A DNA stretch of 6,830 nt from Flavobacteriales bacterium UBA4474 (GTDB lineage: Bacteria; Bacteroidota; Bacteroidia; Flavobacteriales_D; Sanyastnellaceae): the NCBI GenBank assembly GCA_002389295.1, contig DGOE01000054.1:1-6830 (forward strand). The letters are read 5' to 3'. Shown in pieces: positions 5,901 through 6,830 of this stretch. Numbering within the stretch: the first letter of the stretch is position 1; each line of letters starts with the position of its first letter. The notes beneath the pieces are model-generated. The model searched no databases and was not told the origin of the DNA. It worked only from the letters and a program-made list of their open reading frames with translations. A program made the translations under genes and the position numbers.

Positions 5901-6782
5901 ATGATTTCAAGTTTGGATAGAGCGTGGAGGGCCCGGTTTGGGGGCGTCCTGCTCGTGGCTTTGGCGCCTTTGATTGCCGGGGCGCAGCAAATGCCGGACA
6001 CCCTGTGGTTGGTGCCTGGTGAATTTGTCCTGGCCGGCGATACCATGCCCGCTTTGCGTTGGCTGCCCTCGGCCGATTGGGATACGGTAAATGTGTCTTT
6101 TCATGTGGCCGAGAGCGCGCCGCAGGAATTGGTGGTGGTCAATGGCGACACGGTCGACCATGCGTTTGACTTGGGGGTAGAAGGGTGGTCACCCGTGGTG
6201 TTGCCCCCGGGAACACCTGTCGGTCTCACCCTGCCCGCGTTGCCTGCGGGCAGCTATGCCTATGGCTCGGACTCGGAAAGGGGGCATGTACTGGGCGCTG
6301 CGGGTTTGGTCATCTCAGGACTGAACGACCTGCCGCATTTCCACTGGAACTTGGGCGATTGGGAGCCGAGTCGGCTGGCCGAAGTGTCCGCTGGAGGGAC
6401 GGTGGACCCCGAGGCGGCATACGTGCCCCGTCAGTTTACCGTGAACGACCGCATTTTCCCCAATACCCTGACTGATCCTTTCGGCCATGTGCAAATCGGG
6501 GTCGGGACTTCTTGCTACATCACCATTGCCAATCAAGGGAGCATGGACCACGTGCTGCACTTTCATGGATTCCATGTCGAGGTGCTGCAGGCCACGCGGC
6601 ACCCCGAACGCCTGGGATGGACCAAGGACACGATGCCTTTCCTGATGGGGGAGGTGGCCGTGGTGCGGCTCGATGCCTTTCAGCCGGGGATGTACCCCGT
6701 GCACAACCACAATCTGATTGCCGTGACCAATGCGGGGCTGTATCCCGGCGGCATGATCACCCACCTCAACATCGCCCCATGA
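5901..6782 (+). CDS. Secreted two-domain cupredoxin protein, multicopper-oxidase-like but without type-1 copper cysteine
   Basis: Starting at the ATG at 5901 gives 293 residues with a good signal peptide (Arg-rich start, GGVLLVALAPLIAGAQ, cleavage near residue 29). Longer in-frame starts at 5688 and 5874 would bury it. Two cupredoxin domains follow. Domain 1 (about 60-140) keeps the fold pattern (VVVNGDTVDHAFDLG, then LPAGSYAYGSDSERGH) but not the HxH pairs of a multicopper oxidase: YHSH appears as YGSD. Domain 2 (about 178-292) has RQFTVNDRIFPNT, then H217-V-L-H220-F-H222-G, matching HxxHxH. The C-terminal motif is YPVHNHNLIAVTNAGL (265-280): Asn269 stands where HCH has the type-1 Cys, and Ala274 where the type-1 His would be. 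The VHNHNLI stretch also recalls the C-terminal His region of copper nitrite reductase. It may bind copper but probably cannot act as a classical oxidase. Its stop overlaps the next start. Confidence 0.88.
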   Translation: MISSLDRAWRARFGGVLLVALAPLIAGAQQMPDTLWLVPGEFVLAGDTMPALRWLPSADWDTVNVSFHVAESAPQELVVVNGDTVDHAFDLGVEGWSPVVLPPGTPVGLTLPALPAGSYAYGSDSERGHVLGAAGLVISGLNDLPHFHWNLGDWEPSRLAEVSAGGTVDPEAAYVPRQFTVNDRIFPNTLTDPFGHVQIGVGTSCYITIANQGSMDHVLHFHGFHVEVLQATRHPERLGWTKDTMPFLMGEVAVVRLDAFQPGMYPVHNHNLIAVTNAGLYPGGMITHLNIAP

Positions 6783-6830
6783 TGGCCTTCAATCTTCGCG
6801 GCAACATGGCCGCCCCTGCAATTTTGGTGG
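6779..6830 (+). CDS. Start of an unidentified downstream gene (17 codons)
   Basis: An ATG at 6779 overlaps the cupredoxin stop as ATGA, and the frame stays open to the right edge: MMAFNLRGNMAAPAILV. The short stretch, with one Arg followed by small and hydrophobic residues, could be the beginning of a signal peptide, but 17 residues do not allow a family call. The same overlap style is seen at 5315, which supports a real coupled gene. A second ATG directly follows the first. Confidence 0.5.
   Translation, partial: MMAFNLRGNMAAPAILV

Noticed and set aside
6315..6764. Minus-strand open frame of 149 codons opposite the cupredoxin gene
   Set aside because: It is antisense to a strongly motif-supported cupredoxin domain and has no independent support.

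Overview
The window looks like chromosomal DNA from a GC-rich member of the Bacteroidota, probably free-living. Three things point there. The left edge carries the N-terminus of a SusC/RagA-type TonB-dependent receptor, with signal peptide, carboxypeptidase-D-like plug extension and a VVVVGYG TonB-box region. Genes lack clear Shine-Dalgarno sequences. One promoter candidate resembles the Bacteroidota TTTG / TAnnTTTG pattern. I cannot name a genus. No RNA gene, CRISPR array, insertion sequence or integrase is visible.

Left half, minus strand, in transcription order (right to left): an 817-aa membrane-anchored or secreted penicillin-acylase-type Ntn hydrolase (4377-1924); a 180-bp gap with small inverted repeats; a 403-aa HI0933/YhiN-type FAD oxidoreductase (1743-532); a 170-bp gap with a promoter candidate overlapped by a perfect 6-3-6 palindrome; and the SusC-like start (361 to beyond 1). 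The gaps suggest these are separate transcription units.

Right half, plus strand, diverging from the acylase across 68 bp: a secreted 290-aa protein I do not recognise, with a calcium-loop-like DQDEDG stretch, an EEVLHTLH motif and a cysteine/aromatic block (4446-5318); a GNAT acetyltransferase overlapping it by ATGA (5315-5788); after 112 bp, a secreted two-domain cupredoxin protein related to multicopper oxidases but lacking the type-1 copper cysteine (5901-6782); and the first 17 codons of another gene, again overlapping by ATGA (6779 onward).

The two most interesting genes are the secreted 290-aa protein and the altered cupredoxin. Several products (receptor, acylase, unknown protein, cupredoxin) are envelope or exported proteins, while the GNAT and flavoprotein look cytosolic. 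Apart from the ATGA overlaps, nothing in the sequence proves that these genes form one pathway.
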